Source: Candidatus Woesearchaeota archaeon (GTDB lineage Archaea; Nanobdellota; Nanobdellia; Woesearchaeales; UBA11576). From it: a stretch of DNA of 64,000 nt. This document shows, piece by piece, positions 51,968 through 60,888 of this stretch (positions within the stretch are counted from its first letter, which is position 1; every line of letters starts with the position of its first letter). The DNA lies in assembly GCA_018675335.1 (NCBI GenBank), contig JABGYH010000007.1, positions 372,232 through 436,231 on the forward strand. Direction: 5' to 3'. Position numbers and translations under genes: made by a program. The notes beneath the pieces are model-generated. The model searched no databases and had not been told where the DNA came from. It saw only the letters and a list, made by a program, of their open reading frames with translations.

Positions 51968-52845
51968 CTGAGTTAGATTATTTAATTTTAGTTAAAGTTA
52001 GATCATTATTGGGAGATTTTAAAATATTATTTGAGCAGTTTAAAGAAACAAATAATAGTTTAATTTATGTATCTTCAAATTCTCAAAATAAATATTTGTT
52101 GAAATTATTTAAGAAAAATGATTTCTCGTTAGAAAATGTTAAAAAATTAAAGAAAATCTATTTAGATTTGGGTGTTTTGTTTGAAGACTCAATATTAAAT
52201 TTTTTTTATGATGAAAAACTGGTTGAATTATATTATTTTATAGAATGCAACCCATTTGAATCAAATGTTAATTTATTGGAAACTGTCGCTAATATATTTA
52301 ATAAAATCTATTTGAACTCGTCACCAAGTACTAATCATAAACTAATTAATTTTTCAATTAATGAAATTAATAATTCTTTTTTTATTGAATATGAAAAAAA
52401 ATTAATCCAGGAATTATTTGAGGAGTTTGTAAAAAATTGTGGTTCGTTGAAACAATCTTTTTGTCATAATGATTTAAAACCACCTAATTTTTTATTTAGG
52501 GAGGATGGCGTAGTGTCAATTATTGATTTTCAAACAGCAAATTATAATTATGTGATATATGATATTTCAATATTTTTAAGTCATTTATTATATTATTATA
52601 AATTAAAAAAAATATCTTTCGAAAAAATAAATTTTTTTTTAAATATTGTATTTAAAAATATACCTTTGATTGAATTTAAAATGTTATATAATTTAGTAAT
52701 TCTTATTAATTTGGATAGAATAAAATTTTTTAGAAATAAAATGGATGGTGCTAAAAATTTGCAAGAACGAAAAAATTATGTTTATCAGTTAAAAATGGTA
52801 AAAGAAATCATGTTTGATAAAAAAGTTTCATCGTTATTCAATTAA
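51964..52845 (+). CDS. Aminoglycoside phosphotransferase/choline-kinase-fold protein
   Basis: The ATG at 51964 forms the usual four-base overlap with the preceding stop and gives 293 residues; another ATG lies five codons upstream. The catalytic loop FCHNDLKPPNFLF (His-Asn-Asp, with the magnesium-binding Asn) and the following IIDFQTANYN motif are those of the APH family. The N-terminal lobe holds a plausible ATP-binding Lys in YLLKLFKK. The substrate is unknown and could be a small hydroxyl compound such as a sugar or an amino alcohol. Resistance is not implied. Confidence 0.78.
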   Translation: MTELDYLILVKVRSLLGDFKILFEQFKETNNSLIYVSSNSQNKYLLKLFKKNDFSLENVKKLKKIYLDLGVLFEDSILNFFYDEKLVELYYFIECNPFESNVNLLETVANIFNKIYLNSSPSTNHKLINFSINEINNSFFIEYEKKLIQELFEEFVKNCGSLKQSFCHNDLKPPNFLFREDGVVSIIDFQTANYNYVIYDISIFLSHLLYYYKLKKISFEKINFFLNIVFKNIPLIEFKMLYNLVILINLDRIKFFRNKMDGAKNLQERKNYVYQLKMVKEIMFDKKVSSLFN

Positions 52846-52912
52846 ATTTTGTTTAAACAGATAATTATTTAAATCAAAAATACTTTATTCTTTTAAAAGA
52901 GGGAAATTATTT

Positions 52913-54178
52913 ATGGCACAACATAAAACACTAATAGCTTACATTAAAAAACATCTTGAGAAAGGAGTGGATATTACTAAGATTAAAAAAGCACTTTCTA
53001 GAGCAGGACACCCCATAAACAGAATAGAGCTTGCAGTCGAGGGCGTTTTCGAGTCCAATCCCCATCTAAGAAAAAAGAAAAAATTTGATGCGAATAAATA
53101 CTTTAAAAAATTTCAATCAAGACAAGTGATAGGCATAGGAATTGGTGTTTTAGCCGTTGTATTAATTCTATTTTTAGTAATGTTTGGACTAAAACAGTTT
53201 GGAGAGTATTCTGAGTATAGAGAAGATGTAGTTGAGTTTAACGAAAATCAAACATTTGAACTTATGAGTGACCTTGATTTACTTAATTTCGCACAACAAG
53301 AAGGAGACATGAAAGCTTGTTCTTTTATTGAGAGTCATAATTATTACTATGCCTGCGTTGAGAAATGGTGGGAGAAGGATGATTGTAAATTTTTATTGTT
53401 GACGGATCAACCAACTGATGAGTGTAGATATAATTATGCAATAAAAGAAAAAAATATTTTATTATGTGTTTATATTCAGGATTTGGATTTAAGAACTAAA
53501 TGTTATTCATTTGAAACTGATTTTTTACGAGATAAATTAGACTTAGCGTTAGCAGTTAATAATATTAGTTTATGTAATCAAGATAAAATTTGTGAATATG
53601 AATATTATTTAACAAAAGAGCGATGCGATTTAATGTTAGATTCTGGCGATTCTAACAATTGTTTTATTGAATTAGCTAAAATTAAAGGAGATCAATCTTT
53701 TTGTGATAAATTAAATAATTCAAATAATTTAGATATTGATTTGAGTTGTGATTTTCTATTTTATTCTGAAGAACAAATCATTAATTCATGTCAATATTTA
53801 GCAGATAGAGGGAGAGGTTTAGAAGGAACTGAAGAAGAATTTGTTGAAAATATTGCTTTTTCAGAATGTTTAATGAATTCAGCAATATCTCGAAATATGC
53901 CTAACCTTTGTTTTAAAACTTCTTTTAATGAAGCATGTTTAACTGCAGTAACCAAATTTGCTGAGCATGGCGATAGTTGTGGTTTAATTCAAGATACTGC
54001 GTGGAATTCAGTTTGTACTGCAATTAAAACTCAAAATTCTGAACTTTGTAATATTGCAACCGAAACAAATTTAAATACACTTTGTAATATTCATACTGAC
54101 ATGACTAAGAATGATTGTGAGGCTCTTCCAATAGGGGCACTAAAACAATTTTGTGAACGATTATTAAAATTAAGGTGA
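52913..54178 (+). CDS. Membrane protein with external cysteine repeats, related in plan to 27633-29030
   Basis: The 421-residue protein has an N-terminal cytoplasmic helical unit (LIAYIKKHLEKGVDITKIKK) similar to the units in the protein at 27633-29030. One membrane helix follows (about 70-95). The exterior from about 120 on is built of short helical repeats, each with two cysteines, such as MKACSFIESHNYYYACV and NNCFIELAKIKGDQSFC. GAGGG lies upstream of the ATG. The product is probably a disulfide-rich surface protein. Four bases separate its stop from the start of the His-Xaa-Ser precursor, so the two genes are likely co-transcribed. Confidence 0.75.
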   Translation: MAQHKTLIAYIKKHLEKGVDITKIKKALSRAGHPINRIELAVEGVFESNPHLRKKKKFDANKYFKKFQSRQVIGIGIGVLAVVLILFLVMFGLKQFGEYSEYREDVVEFNENQTFELMSDLDLLNFAQQEGDMKACSFIESHNYYYACVEKWWEKDDCKFLLLTDQPTDECRYNYAIKEKNILLCVYIQDLDLRTKCYSFETDFLRDKLDLALAVNNISLCNQDKICEYEYYLTKERCDLMLDSGDSNNCFIELAKIKGDQSFCDKLNNSNNLDIDLSCDFLFYSEEQIINSCQYLADRGRGLEGTEEEFVENIAFSECLMNSAISRNMPNLCFKTSFNEACLTAVTKFAEHGDSCGLIQDTAWNSVCTAIKTQNSELCNIATETNLNTLCNIHTDMTKNDCEALPIGALKQFCERLLKLR

Positions 54179-54182
54179 TTAT

Positions 54183-54761
54183 TTGAAAATACCCAAAATT
54201 AAAAAAGAAGTGAAAGCATTTTTGTTATCGGATTCGGGAAATGTAACTAAAAATAAAGTGTTAAAAATAGGGTTATTTTCTTCGTTATTAGGTATTGGGG
54301 GCATGAGTAAAGATGCATTTGCTTGTCATTGTAGTATAAATGCTGAATCTTTAACGGATGCGCCTAAAGATGATGATTGGTCTTTGATAAAACCTTATGC
54401 TGAACAAAGTTGTGGGACAAATCCTCCGTCTGCAGATCATAGGCCGTTATTCGAATCCCCATTTACTGATCATGGGAGTGATGGTCATTCTAGTGCTGAT
54501 GATGATAATTGGACTTGTCACGCGAGTACTCATGCAAGCCATCAAGATGGGTGGGAAGGAAATGATGAAGGCCAATTTGATCCCGCTATGGCTGATGCAG
54601 CATATCATAAAAATCATCTGCTAGTTGGTGAAGATTCGGATATAGGTGAATTGCAAATTACTCATCAACATGAAATAACTGACTGTGTTCAAGAATTACA
54701 TGCTAGTTATGATGAACATTGTAGTGATGGCGATTGTAATGATAATCATTGTAATGGTTAA
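54183..54761 (+). CDS. hxsA: HxsA-like His-Xaa-Ser precursor peptide (RiPP-type)
   Basis: The start is TTG behind GGTGAT, giving 192 residues. Residues 1-47 form a leader: a basic helix with VKAFLLSDSGNVTKNK, then the hydrophobic KIGLFSSLLGIGG and a signal-peptidase-like AFA before Cys48. The rest is Asp/His/Cys/Ser-rich and holds seven His-Xaa-Ser motifs, at residues 49, 97, 102, 113, 117, 173 and 179. Nine cysteines are also present. His-Xaa-Ser repeats define the HxsA substrates of the Hxs radical SAM system, and HxsB-, HxsC- and HxsD-like genes lie within 6 kb. The product is probably a modified secreted peptide; no chemistry is proven. Confidence 0.75.
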   Translation: MKIPKIKKEVKAFLLSDSGNVTKNKVLKIGLFSSLLGIGGMSKDAFACHCSINAESLTDAPKDDDWSLIKPYAEQSCGTNPPSADHRPLFESPFTDHGSDGHSSADDDNWTCHASTHASHQDGWEGNDEGQFDPAMADAAYHKNHLLVGEDSDIGELQITHQHEITDCVQELHASYDEHCSDGDCNDNHCNG

Positions 54762-54812
54762 TAAGTAGATTAAACAAAGTTTTTTTAATTAGTTATTTTA
54801 TTAATTTATTTA

Positions 54813-55885
54813 ATGGGTAATTTAATGAATTTGGAAACTATTAAAAAAATTTGGAAATATAAATTAACTAAAAATTTTATTAATGGTGATGAAAATTTTA
54901 ATTTATATATAGATAGTCCTTTTTGTATTGCACCTATTTGCAAATATTGCATATATAAACCAACAATTATTTCTGATAAATCAATTTTAAAATTAAAAAA
55001 TAAATATTATTCGGAAATATTGTTAAATAATATTAAAAGTTTTTCTGATATTATTTCTATAAGATTGCCCGATGCAATATATTTTGGAGGGGAACCAGTT
55101 CTTTGATGACTGTTAAACAAATGCAAACAATTTTTGATGAGTTAAATAAATATTTTAATTTTAAGTTAGTTAAACACAAACATTTTGAATTTAATCCGTT
55201 AAGTGCAACAGATGAAAAAATAGATTTTTTGTTAAAAAATAATTTTACTCATTTTACTTTTGGTGTTCAATCTTTAAATTCTGATGTTTTGAATTATAAT
55301 GATCGCATTAATATTAATTTAAAACAATTAAAAAATATTTGTATTAAATTAGAAAAACACTGAGTTAAATATAATTTAGATTTACTTGCATTTATTTTTA
55401 AGGATAATTTTAAACAAGATTTAAATATTTTAAAAGCGGATTTGGCTCTTCTTAAACAAGAAATAAATCCTATGCGAATTACTATTTTTCCTAATTATAA
55501 TAAGTTCAGAAATAATTATGCTATAACTTCAGAGTATGTTAAAATAATTAAACAGTTTCGAAAATTTATTTTAGCGTTTGCAGATCAAAATAGTTATGTT
55601 AATATCCATCAATGTACAACTATGCTGGAAAATAAAGAAATTGCTAAAAGTTTACTTAAAAATCCTATATTGGTTAGATCGGATCTGGCTAATGAACCTT
55701 GGGAGCAATATACTAGTACTTCCCCCTCTAATTCAAAATCCGAAAATAAAAGTGTTTTAGCATTTGGAGGTTGGAATAATAGGAAACCGTATTCTTATAT
55801 AACTGATAAATTCGAATACCGTACTATTAATTCAATTAAGGGTACTGAGTATGAATTAATTTGTGCAGATATAAACTATTATTAA
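54813..55885 (+). pseudogene. Broken HemN/HemW-like radical SAM gene
   Basis: The first piece (54813-55106) carries a radical SAM cysteine motif, PFCIAPICKYC, with four rather than three residues between the first two cysteines. Its reading frame runs out in GGEPVL. One extra G in the G-run near 55088-55091 would restore the expected FGGGTSSL and continue into 55103-55363, whose HFTFGVQSLN is a HemN-type motif. An in-frame TGA at 55361-55363 interrupts that piece, and the same frame then runs on to 55885. So one frameshift and one stop inactivate the gene. The intact homologue would be a HemW-like radical SAM protein. Confidence 0.75.
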
Positions 55886-56793
55886 TCGGTTATTGGTTTA
55901 AATTCAGAATTTCCGAATTTTTCAGGATATTCTTTCCACACACCTTCGCAAATATTATTATGTTTACATAAATTACATTGTTTAAATTTGGCTTTAATTT
56001 TTTTTCTAACTATTTCCCAATTTTTGGTATTTCCATCTAATTGTTTTAATTCTGAATTTTTTTTATTAACAAATCTTAATTCCGAAATGAGTTCTTCAAA
56101 TCCTTTCATAAAACAAAAGGGAAATGTTTCAAAATTAACTTTAATATTATTATCTTTGCAAAATTGCGCAGTTTCATGAACATATAATTCTATTTCAGAA
56201 TATTTTGGTACTACAAGATCAAAATTTTTTCTTGCATTACCTTCTGCGTGAGGAAATGCGAAATTAATATTATTAACATTTAAATTTTTAAATAATTGTG
56301 CAATATTTTTTAAATCTTTAAAATTTATTTTAGAAATTACAACTTTTCCTGTAATAGTTTTATCAATTTTTTTTAAATTTTTTATTCCTTCAATTGTTTG
56401 TTTAAATGAATTATTAACTCTGACAATTTTATCATGAATTTGCGCAGTTGATCCATGAATTGCAATTACAAAATGAATATTATATTTTTTAAAATTTTGA
56501 CAAAAATCTTGATAAAAGAACATTCTGCCATTTGTTTGAATTCCAATGCGAAAACCCATATTTGTTGCAGCAGTTAATAAATCAAATAAATCTTTTCTTA
56601 AAGTTGGCTCCCCCCCTGTAAAAACAACTTGATCACACCCATTTTTTTTAGATTCAATGAGTTCATTAATATATTCTTGAGTGCTTCTATCTTGATTTCC
56701 TCTGAAGATTAATGCTTTTTGTCTTTGATCTGCAATAACGCAATGGATGCAATTATTATTGCACGTATATCCTAATTTAATATCTGTTTTCAT
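55882..56793 (-). CDS. hxsC: HxsC-like radical SAM maturase
   Basis: The 303-residue protein has the radical SAM cluster motif CNNNCIHC (Cys 11, 15 and 18), a TGGEPTLRKDL motif, an IAIHGSTAQIHD strand, and a C-terminal auxiliary cysteine set (CNLCKHNNIC) near 280. HxsC enzymes are the shorter radical SAM partner in Hxs systems, about this length. The gene is three bases downstream of the HxsB-like gene and ends the operon, and it overlaps the 3' end of the broken radical SAM gene by a few bases. The HxsC assignment rests on context as well as sequence; another short radical SAM enzyme is possible. Confidence 0.65.
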   Translation of the reverse strand: MKTDIKLGYTCNNNCIHCVIADQRQKALIFRGNQDRSTQEYINELIESKKNGCDQVVFTGGEPTLRKDLFDLLTAATNMGFRIGIQTNGRMFFYQDFCQNFKKYNIHFVIAIHGSTAQIHDKIVRVNNSFKQTIEGIKNLKKIDKTITGKVVISKINFKDLKNIAQLFKNLNVNNINFAFPHAEGNARKNFDLVVPKYSEIELYVHETAQFCKDNNIKVNFETFPFCFMKGFEELISELRFVNKKNSELKQLDGNTKNWEIVRKKIKAKFKQCNLCKHNNICEGVWKEYPEKFGNSEFKPITD

Positions 56794-56796
56794 TTT

Positions 56797-58203
56797 TTAT
56801 TTATATTTAAGCCAGTTTAATAAAATTTTTCTAGATTCGGGTTCGAATAATAATTTATTAAAAACATAATCGAACTGAAACATAAATAATTTACATTTTG
56901 AATTTGATGAGAGTTTCGGAATCATATTTCCTTCTTCTGCATAGTTCATAACTGGACAAAGCCCGCAATATGGTTTGTAAACACAATTATCGCATAAAAA
57001 TGAACTGTTAATGGATAATGAGATTAGTTGTTGAGTTTTTTTTTGATTTATTATCTCTTTATAATTATTATCAAAAACATTTCCTAGTTTAAATAAATCA
57101 AAATTTCTTCCTTCATCACAGGAAAAAATGTTTCCTTTGTGATCATAAGCAATTTGACCGATAGCTAAACCGCAAGGGCTTCTAAAATCTAAAAAAGAAG
57201 GATCTGTTTTTGTAAGAATTTTTTTTAAAATTAAAACAACATATCTTTCTCTGACAAAAATTCCTCTTTTGTTGAGGGATATTATGTATTCTACACTTTT
57301 TTCCCAAAAATCAATAAATTCCTCAATTGAATATCCGTCATTATTCCATTTTTCTTGTGCGAATCCTAGTTTATTCAGATATTTTATTTGAATATCTTTA
57401 AACCCTTTGTCAACGTATTCATCGATGATTTCTTTATGTTTTGATAGGCTGTTTCTTGTTGTAACCATTAAAGCTGCAATGCGTTTGCCTTTAGATCTTA
57501 CATCTTTAATTTTGTTTGTTACTGCAGTATAAGTTCCACTTTTGTCCTCATATATTCTGTTGTGATCGTGGATTTCTTGAGGGCCATCAAGACTAGTACA
57601 CATATCTATATTTTGTTCTTGAATCCAGTCTAATTGGTCCTCGGTTAAACAAGTTAAATTTGTTACTAATGCAAATCTTATTTTTTTATTGAATTTTAGG
57701 TTCATTTTTTTTGCTTCAGTAACAATAAATTGAAATGTCCCCCAATTAAGTAATGGTTCACCGCCTTGAAACTCAATAGTTATTGTATTTGAAGGAGTTT
57801 GAAAAATGAATTCAAGAGTTTTTTTGGCAGTTTTTAAATCCATATCAAATTCTTTTTTGTCGCAATCTTTTGCAGCAGAGTGACAATAAATACATTTATG
57901 GTTGCATCTTAGTGTCGTAACTATAATATGCAGTGAAGCACCCTTAAATAAAAATTCAAATCGTTTTGCATAATCAATTAAAATTTGATTAATATTATTT
58001 TTAGTAATTATTATTCCCTTTTTAGTTAAATCTTCGAATAGTTTTGGATCTAATTCTTTACGCATTAATTTATCAAATTTTTTTTTACCTAAAACTATCC
58101 AAGATCCCGATTCATTAACTATTAAAAATCTATCTTTAATTTTTTTGTACCTGAAGGGATTATATTCAAAATCGGTTATTATTTCTTTTTTTTTATTTTC
58201 CAT
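56797..58203 (-). CDS. hxsB: HxsB-like radical SAM/SPASM maturase
   Basis: The 468-residue protein fits the HxsB family closely: an N-terminal peptide-binding-like region with YNPFRYKKIKDRFLIVNESG, then LRCNHKCIYC (Cys 100, 104, 107), EFQGGEPLLNW, TSLDGPQEIHDHN, and a C-terminal SPASM set (CDNCVYKPYCGLCPV, about 412-426). SPASM enzymes carry extra iron-sulfur clusters and usually cross-link or oxidise ribosomal peptides. The length matches HxsB. It lies within a minus-strand operon between two other radical SAM genes. Confidence 0.82.
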   Translation of the reverse strand: MENKKKEIITDFEYNPFRYKKIKDRFLIVNESGSWIVLGKKKFDKLMRKELDPKLFEDLTKKGIIITKNNINQILIDYAKRFEFLFKGASLHIIVTTLRCNHKCIYCHSAAKDCDKKEFDMDLKTAKKTLEFIFQTPSNTITIEFQGGEPLLNWGTFQFIVTEAKKMNLKFNKKIRFALVTNLTCLTEDQLDWIQEQNIDMCTSLDGPQEIHDHNRIYEDKSGTYTAVTNKIKDVRSKGKRIAALMVTTRNSLSKHKEIIDEYVDKGFKDIQIKYLNKLGFAQEKWNNDGYSIEEFIDFWEKSVEYIISLNKRGIFVRERYVVLILKKILTKTDPSFLDFRSPCGLAIGQIAYDHKGNIFSCDEGRNFDLFKLGNVFDNNYKEIINQKKTQQLISLSINSSFLCDNCVYKPYCGLCPVMNYAEEGNMIPKLSSNSKCKLFMFQFDYVFNKLLFEPESRKILLNWLKYK

Positions 58204-58224
58204 TTTGTTGTTATGTTTATAGTA

Positions 58225-59142
58225 TTAACTGGGTAATTGGTTATGAATATGTGCTGCACAAGGTTTACATGATCCTCTTTTCTTCAAAGTACATGATGTG
58301 CATTTTTTCATCATTATATGATCTAATTTTTTAATTATGTTATTTCTTATTTCTTGAATGTCATTTAAACTATTTTTTTTTAAATTGCCAATTTTTTGAT
58401 CTAAAAAAGGACATATGTGTACATCTAAATTTGGGAATACAAACAATCCATTATTGCATTTTTCAAAAATAAAATTATTTTTTAGTAATTTATTTTTTTG
58501 TGCGATTGTAAACATGCAAATTGGCGAAAAACAATGTTGTTTTATTTGAATTTGTTGTTTTATACATTCTTCAATTATGACTTTAATTTTGTATTTGTTT
58601 TTATCATTTATTTCTGATATGTATTCATTATTTTTTTTTTGTGTTGGAAGTGAAATGACTGGCATGACTATGTTTGGTTTGATATTTTGAATATGTTTAA
58701 TTATTTCTTGTTCATCTGTTTGATCGTGAATGACTGCAGTAAGTGCAATTTCTGCATTTTTTTCTTTTAATAATTTAATATTGTTAAATATTATATTAAA
58801 TTCTTTTTCGTTATGAGCACAATGGAAATTGAATTTAAAATTTTTCATGTTTGAGTATTTTTCAAAAAGCCTTTGATGAAATAAACCGTTAGTTGTAATT
58901 AGTATTTCAAAATCTTCTTTAAAATTGAGTATGTAATCAATAATTTGTTTTAATTCAGGATGGTTTGTGGGTTCACCCCCCAGAAGATTAATTCTATTAA
59001 ATTTATTTGCAATAAAGTTATCAAAATAAAATTTAAACTCATTGAAATTTATGTGCTGATTGTTTTTAAGAACATGTTTTGCTAAACAATAATTGCAGCC
59101 TCTATTGCATTCTTTGCTGATAAATATTTGATTTAAAGACAT
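58225..59142 (-). CDS. Third radical SAM enzyme of the Hxs cluster
   Basis: The 305-residue protein has the cluster motif ECNRGCNYC (Cys 12, 16 and 19), LLGGEPTNHPELKQI and ITTNG, plus a C-terminal cysteine set (CTSCTLKKRGSCKPC) that could hold an auxiliary cluster. It is shorter than HxsB and not closely like it or HxsC. Its start shares one base with the stop of the small gene before it (TAATG). It may carry out a second modification or be an alternative HxsC. I cannot assign a subfamily. Confidence 0.8.
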   Translation of the reverse strand: MSLNQIFISKECNRGCNYCLAKHVLKNNQHINFNEFKFYFDNFIANKFNRINLLGGEPTNHPELKQIIDYILNFKEDFEILITTNGLFHQRLFEKYSNMKNFKFNFHCAHNEKEFNIIFNNIKLLKEKNAEIALTAVIHDQTDEQEIIKHIQNIKPNIVMPVISLPTQKKNNEYISEINDKNKYKIKVIIEECIKQQIQIKQHCFSPICMFTIAQKNKLLKNNFIFEKCNNGLFVFPNLDVHICPFLDQKIGNLKKNSLNDIQEIRNNIIKKLDHIMMKKCTSCTLKKRGSCKPCAAHIHNQLPS

Positions 59143-59336
59143 TATTTCATCAAACCTAGTGCGTAATTTGAAAATTCTAATTCTAGATTTGAAATCGGTT
59201 CGTGAGATTTAAGATTAAGCTTAAAATAGTTATTATTTTCTGTAAATTTCACTTCGCAGATTTTTTCAAATGCTATAATTGTAGAGTTAATTGCAGTTTT
59301 TGAATAAAATTTTTTGTTTAATTTCAGTTGAATCAT
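59142..59336 (-). CDS. Small HxsD-like companion protein
   Basis: The 64-residue product (from ATG at 59336; an alternative ATG at 59369 overlaps the previous gene) reads IQLKLNKKFYSKTAINSTII, then ends in LELEFSNYALGLMK. It shares with HxsD-type proteins the KKFYSK...AI start and the short final helix with an F/E-x-x-NYAL motif. Such small proteins accompany peptide-modifying radical SAM enzymes and may bind the precursor, like PqqD-type recognition elements. The homology is suggestive, not firm. Confidence 0.5.
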   Translation of the reverse strand: MIQLKLNKKFYSKTAINSTIIAFEKICEVKFTENNNYFKLNLKSHEPISNLELEFSNYALGLMK

Positions 59337-59346
59337 TTTAGTTTGT

Positions 59347-59760
59347 TTATTCTTTGTAATCTTCTGCATCCCAAGGCTTCATAATTTTTTCAGTATCGCT
59401 AACAGTATTTTTTGGCTGTTTGATGGTGGTTTGGGGTTCTGCATTATTTGTGAGTAAAACTCTTTGCAAGATTGTTTCTCTAATTTGTTTGTTTCTTTCA
59501 TTTTGAATTTTATAAACTGAATAATTAAGCAGCTCTTCATTAAAATCTTGAACTAATAAATTTAAATCTTGATTGGGTTTTTTTTTTCGAATTTCAATCA
59601 AGATTTCTTGAGTTGGATCTCCATCTAAAATAATGAAAGCCTTATCAATCATAATATATGCTGCGCTATATACTATATCTATGGGATAAATTTTTGGATT
59701 CAAAGAAAATGTTGCATTATCTGATTCTATAGTTATATTTCCTAATTTGTTAGATATCAT
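59347..59760 (-). CDS. hxsD: HxsD-like protein
   Basis: The 137-residue protein matches the HxsD layout: LNPKIYPIDIVYSAAYIMID in the first third, and the ELLNYSVYKI segment (about 76-85) that corresponds to the 'LLNDYxLRE' signature that I recall for this family. The last 30 residues form a Pro/Thr/Asp tail. HxsD co-occurs with HxsB and HxsC; its role is not established, and a precursor-binding or chaperone role is likely. It lies 54 bases after the prepilin peptidase gene. Confidence 0.7.
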   Translation of the reverse strand: MISNKLGNITIESDNATFSLNPKIYPIDIVYSAAYIMIDKAFIILDGDPTQEILIEIRKKKPNQDLNLLVQDFNEELLNYSVYKIQNERNKQIRETILQRVLLTNNAEPQTTIKQPKNTVSDTEKIMKPWDAEDYKE

Positions 59761-59814
59761 TATAATTCTCCTTTTTATTTAGTTTATATTATTATTCTTA
59801 TTATTTATGTATTT

Positions 59815-60879
59815 TTATGCGAATATTTGAATTAATGCAGTAATTATGTTACCTTTAAAAATAATTGTTAATAAACAACCTGCGAATATGAATGGTGCGA
59901 AAGGTATTGTTTCTTGTATATTTAAATGACTGAAATGTAATTTTCTAGAATTGTGTGCTGTTTGAATAAATTTTATGTCTTTTTTTGTTAAGCCAGTTGT
60001 TCGTCTTTCTATTGCAATAGTATCCTTGTTTAATTCTAAAAATTTTTGGTTTTTTTCAAAAATGGCAAAACCCTTTTTTGTTATGAGTTCTAAGGGGATC
60101 ATTCCTTCTTTAAGATTTGATATTTTAATTTTATATGAATAAAAATCAGTCGAATTAATAATTAACACTTTAATAAGTAAAAAACCCGTTAAAAAACTTA
60201 AGAAATTAAACCAAAATTCAAATCTGGTAAAATGTTCTGGACTAATAAATAATCTGATGATTGCAATGAAAATTAATACATAAATTGTTTGCTCTTCAAA
60301 TATTTTATTGAATAAATATGAAATTAAAAAAAGACCCATCATTATATATAAATAATTTGAATTTATTCCTACATAATTGAGGATTGATTTGGAAATCCAA
60401 GTTAGGCTGAATACCGTTAAAATTATTCTGAGAACATATCTATGATTAGTAAATCGTTTTAAAATTTTTCGTTTATGAGCAAAATTGGTTTTTAAGATTA
60501 GTTTAACAGTTAAATAAATAAATAATGGGATGAATGCGTTTATGATTAATTCTAAAATTGGCAAATCTATGCTGATAAATTTGTAATGTGTTAAAGGGAT
60601 TAGTGAAAAAAATGCAAGATATAATTTGGCATCTCCTGCACCCCAAAAAGAAAAATGCCAGCCTATGAACCCTAATAGTGTGGCACCCACAATATTAATT
60701 AGAAAAAAAATTATATAATCTAATTGAATTAGGTTTAGAATAAATAATGTTGAATTAATTAAAATGCTACAAATTAATGCAATTATGACATATTTATTTT
60801 TAATTTTTCTTTTAGTTATATCTTGATAACTAGTAACAAGTCCTAAAATTATTATTATAGGTAAAAAATAAATAATCAT
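59815..60879 (-). CDS. Type IV prepilin peptidase (A24 family) with C-terminal extension
   Basis: The 354-residue protein is mostly membrane helices. Two catalytic Asp motifs of A24 peptidases are present: SYQDITKRKIKN (Asp near residue 21) and FWGAGDAKLY (Asp near residue 82). The core is about 200 residues; the rest adds another cluster of helices and a soluble segment not typical of short archaeal FlaK or PibD. The enzyme cuts short basic leaders from pilin-like proteins at the membrane. It starts nine bases after the fused radical SAM gene and so lies inside the Hxs operon, which is unusual. Confidence 0.85.
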   Translation of the reverse strand: MIIYFLPIIIILGLVTSYQDITKRKIKNKYVIIALICSILINSTLFILNLIQLDYIIFFLINIVGATLLGFIGWHFSFWGAGDAKLYLAFFSLIPLTHYKFISIDLPILELIINAFIPLFIYLTVKLILKTNFAHKRKILKRFTNHRYVLRIILTVFSLTWISKSILNYVGINSNYLYIMMGLFLISYLFNKIFEEQTIYVLIFIAIIRLFISPEHFTRFEFWFNFLSFLTGFLLIKVLIINSTDFYSYKIKISNLKEGMIPLELITKKGFAIFEKNQKFLELNKDTIAIERRTTGLTKKDIKFIQTAHNSRKLHFSHLNIQETIPFAPFIFAGCLLTIIFKGNIITALIQIFA

Positions 60880-60888
60880 GTGAATCTC

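Noticed and set aside
55361-55363. TGA read as a sense codon (Trp or selenocysteine)
   Set aside because: Other genes in the window end in TGA, no selenocysteine hairpin is evident, and a frameshift in the same gene points to a pseudogene.
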